Origin: Meconema thalassinum | Lineage: Eukaryota > Arthropoda > Insecta > Orthoptera > Tettigoniidae | NCBI GenBank assembly: GCA_946902985.2 | Contig: OX336392.1 | Location: forward strand, 19,008,716 to 19,072,715 | Direction of reading: 5' to 3' | Length of the DNA stretch: 64,000 nt | In this document: positions 62,001 through 64,000 of the stretch, piece by piece | How the letters are laid out: each line of letters opens with the position of its first letter | Position numbering within the stretch: position 1 is the stretch's first letter | The notes under the pieces: model-generated | The model's input: the letters and a program-made list of their open reading frames with translations, nothing else | Database searches by the model: none | Told to the model about the DNA's origin: nothing | Program-made: the position numbers and the translations under genes

Positions 62001-64000
62001 TTCTCTTGGGACTTATACTCAGGCTCCACTTGGGACATAGACTCAGGCTCCCTTTGGGACTTAGGCTCTGGCTCCTCCTGGGACATAGACCCAGGCTCCC
62101 TTTGGGACTTAGACTCAGGCTCCTCTTGGGACTTAGACACAGGCTCCTATTGGGACATAGACACAGGCTCGTCTTGGGACTTAGACACATGATCCTATTG
62201 AGACACAGACTCAGGCTCCTCTTGGGACTTGAACTAAGACTCCTCTTGGGAAGTGGAATCTGACTCCTCTTGGGCCTTAGATTCAGGCTCCTCTTGGGAC
62301 TTAAACACAGGCTCCTCTTGGTACTTAGACACAGGCTCCTCTTGGAACTGAGACTCAGGCTCCACTTGGGACACAGACTCAGGCTCCTCTTGGGACATAG
62401 ACCCAGGCTCCTCTTGGGACTTAGACCCAGGCTCATCTTGGGACTTATTCTCAGGCTCCTCCTGGGAAACAGACCCAGACCCCTCTTGGGACTTAGACTC
62501 AGGCTCCACTTGGGACGGAGACTCAGGCTCCTCTTGGGACACAGACTCAGGCTCCTCTTGGGACTTAGACCCAGGCTCATCTTGGGACTTAGACTCAGGC
62601 TCCTCCTGGGAAACAGACCCAGACTCCTCTTGGAACTTAGACTCAGGCTCCACTTGGGACACAGACTCAGGCTCCTCTTGGGACACAGACTCAGGCTCCT
62701 CTTGGGACATAGACCCAGGATCATCTTGGGACTTAGACTCAGGCTCCTCCTGGGAAACAGACCCAGACCCCTCCTGGGACTTGGACTCAGGCTCCCCTTG
62801 GGACTTAGACTCAGACTCCTCTTGGGACTTAGTCTCAGGCTCCTCTTGGGATTTAGACCCAGGCTCCTCTTGGGACTTAGAGACTCAGACTCCCCTTGGA
62901 ACTTAGACTCAGACTCCTCTTGGGACTTAAACTCAGACTCCTCTTGGTATATAGACTCAGGCTCCCCTTGGGACTAGACCCAGGCTCCTCTTGGGACTTA
63001 GACTCAGGCTCCTCTCGGGTCTTAGACTCAGACTCGTCTTGGGACTTAAACTCAGGCTCCTCTTGGGACTTAGACTCAGACTCCTTTTGGGACTTAGACC
63101 CAGGCTCCTCTTGGGACTTAGACTCAGGCTCCTCTTGGGACTTAGATCCAGGCTCCTCTTGGGACTTAGACTCAGACTCCTCTTGGGACACAGACTCAGA
63201 CTCCTCTTGGGACTTAGGCCCAGGCTCCTCTTGGGTCTTAGGCCCAGGCTCCTCTTGGGACACAGACTCAGGCTCCTCTTGGGACTTAGACCCAGGCTCC
63301 ACTTGGGACTTAGATTCAGACTCCCCTTGGGACGTGGAATCAGACTCCTCTTGGGCCTTAGATTCAGGCTCCTCTTGGGACTTAAACAGAGGCTCCTCTT
63401 GGGACTTAGACACAGGCTCCTATGCGCACGTAGACACAGACTCCTCTGGGTAAAAGTCTAAGGCTCCTCTCGGGACTTAAACTCAGGCTCCTCTTGGGAC
63501 ATAGGCTCAGACTCCTCTTGGGACTTATACTGAGGCTCCTCTTGGGATTTAGACAGGCTCCAATTGGGACATAGGCCCAGGCTCCTCTTGGGACTTAGAC
63601 TCAGGCTCCACTTGGGACATAGACTCAGGCTCCCTTTGAGACTTAAACACAGGCTCCTCTTGGTACATAGACACAGGCTCCTCTTGGGACTTAGACTCAG
63701 GCTCCATTTGGGACATAGACTCAGGCTCCCTTTGGGTCATAGACTCAGGTTCCACTTGGGACATAGACTCAGGCTACATTTGGGACAGACTCAGGCTCCT
63801 CTTGAGACTTAGACCCGGGCTCCCTTTGGGACTTAGACTCAGGCTCCTCTTGGGACATAAACCCAAGCTCCTCTTGGGACATAGACTCAGGCTCCCCTTG
63901 GGACATAGATCCAGGCTCCTCTTGGAACTTAGACTCAGACTCTTCTTGGGACTTGGACTCAGGCTCCTCTTGGGACCTTGACTAAGGCTCCACTTGGGAT
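56006..64000. repeat. 24-bp minisatellite array, right segment
   Basis: The array resumes in mid-module A and continues to the window end without a natural boundary. It holds module A copies at 57499, 59481 and 60671 and module B copies at 58612 and 63424. Around 56,690-57,180 a local pattern alternating TTCACTTGG-type, ATAAACCCAGG and GATATACACCC variants is tripled. The final 600 bp match the region after 24,470 and after 35,650. No gene is supported. Confidence 0.96.
59390..62450. repeat. Higher-order repeat, third partial copy of the 4,677-bp unit
   Basis: The sequence here matches 8,160-11,300 at an offset of 51,233. Examples are the CTTGCAACACAGACCCAGTC-type variant near 59,785 (8,552 in copy 2) and module A copies at 59481 and 60671, matching 8248 and 9438. 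The module A variant ending ATTCA is shared by 4761, 9438 and 60671. A 48-bp (two-unit) loss sits near 60,800. This copy lies beyond the BEL/Pao insertion, so related blocks are scattered over more than 50 kb and are not only adjacent. Confidence 0.72.

Noticed and set aside
1..64000. Telomeric or classical centromeric satellite
   Set aside because: The unit does not resemble telomere repeats, and nothing in the sequence shows centromere function; location cannot be told from the window.

Overview
This window looks like animal (metazoan) nuclear DNA, most likely from an arthropod-type genome. The only recognisable protein-coding element is a BEL/Pao LTR retrotransposon, a superfamily known only from animals. 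No host gene, tRNA, rRNA, CRISPR array or bacterial operon is visible.

About 54 kb of the 64 kb is one minisatellite array with a 24-bp period. It is cut by the window at both ends, so the true array is longer. A consensus unit lies at 1156-1179. Units vary through a small set of recurring substitutions and through gains or losses of 6-bp multiples. Because 24 is divisible by three, four of the six frames stay open through a consensus unit, which produces hundreds of overlapping open frames. These encode 8-residue repeats such as SQEEPESK and LSPKRSLS on the minus strand and LLLGLRLR and GSSWDLDS on the plus strand. I read them as consequences of the repeat, not as genes.

The array has higher-order structure. 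Two families of diverged junction modules punctuate it. Module A has 27 copies (one split by the retrotransposon) and carries the palindrome TGACTG-TGT-CAGTCA. Module B has 15 copies and contains TCGCACG and GTAAAAGTCTAAGG. Modules and intervening units were copied together in segmental duplications: a 4,677-bp tandem pair (about 2.1-11.3 kb) with a third partial copy at 59.4-62.4 kb; a 3,892-bp tandem pair (40.5-48.3 kb) containing an older nested 405-bp duplication; a block at 29.3-32.8 kb repeated 7.5 kb downstream; and a 548-bp module-B doublet present three times.

Two foreign insertions interrupt the array. At 12,648-16,545 is a 3,898-bp AT-rich element with TG...CA ends and a 4-bp GTAC target duplication. 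It fits a very long solo LTR or another integrase-type insertion. It has promoter-like and polyadenylation-like signals but no convincing protein. Three paralogous array segments preserve its empty site. At 50,191-56,000 is a complete 5,810-bp BEL/Pao element with two 184-bp LTRs (4 differences), a primer-binding-site candidate, gag, protease, reverse transcriptase, RNase H and integrase. It is broken by one in-frame stop and one frameshift. It inserted into the palindrome of a module A copy, leaving a 5-bp GACTG duplication.

Layout: 1-12,647 array; 12,648-16,545 LTR-like insertion; 16,546-50,190 array; 50,191-56,000 BEL/Pao element; 56,001-64,000 array.
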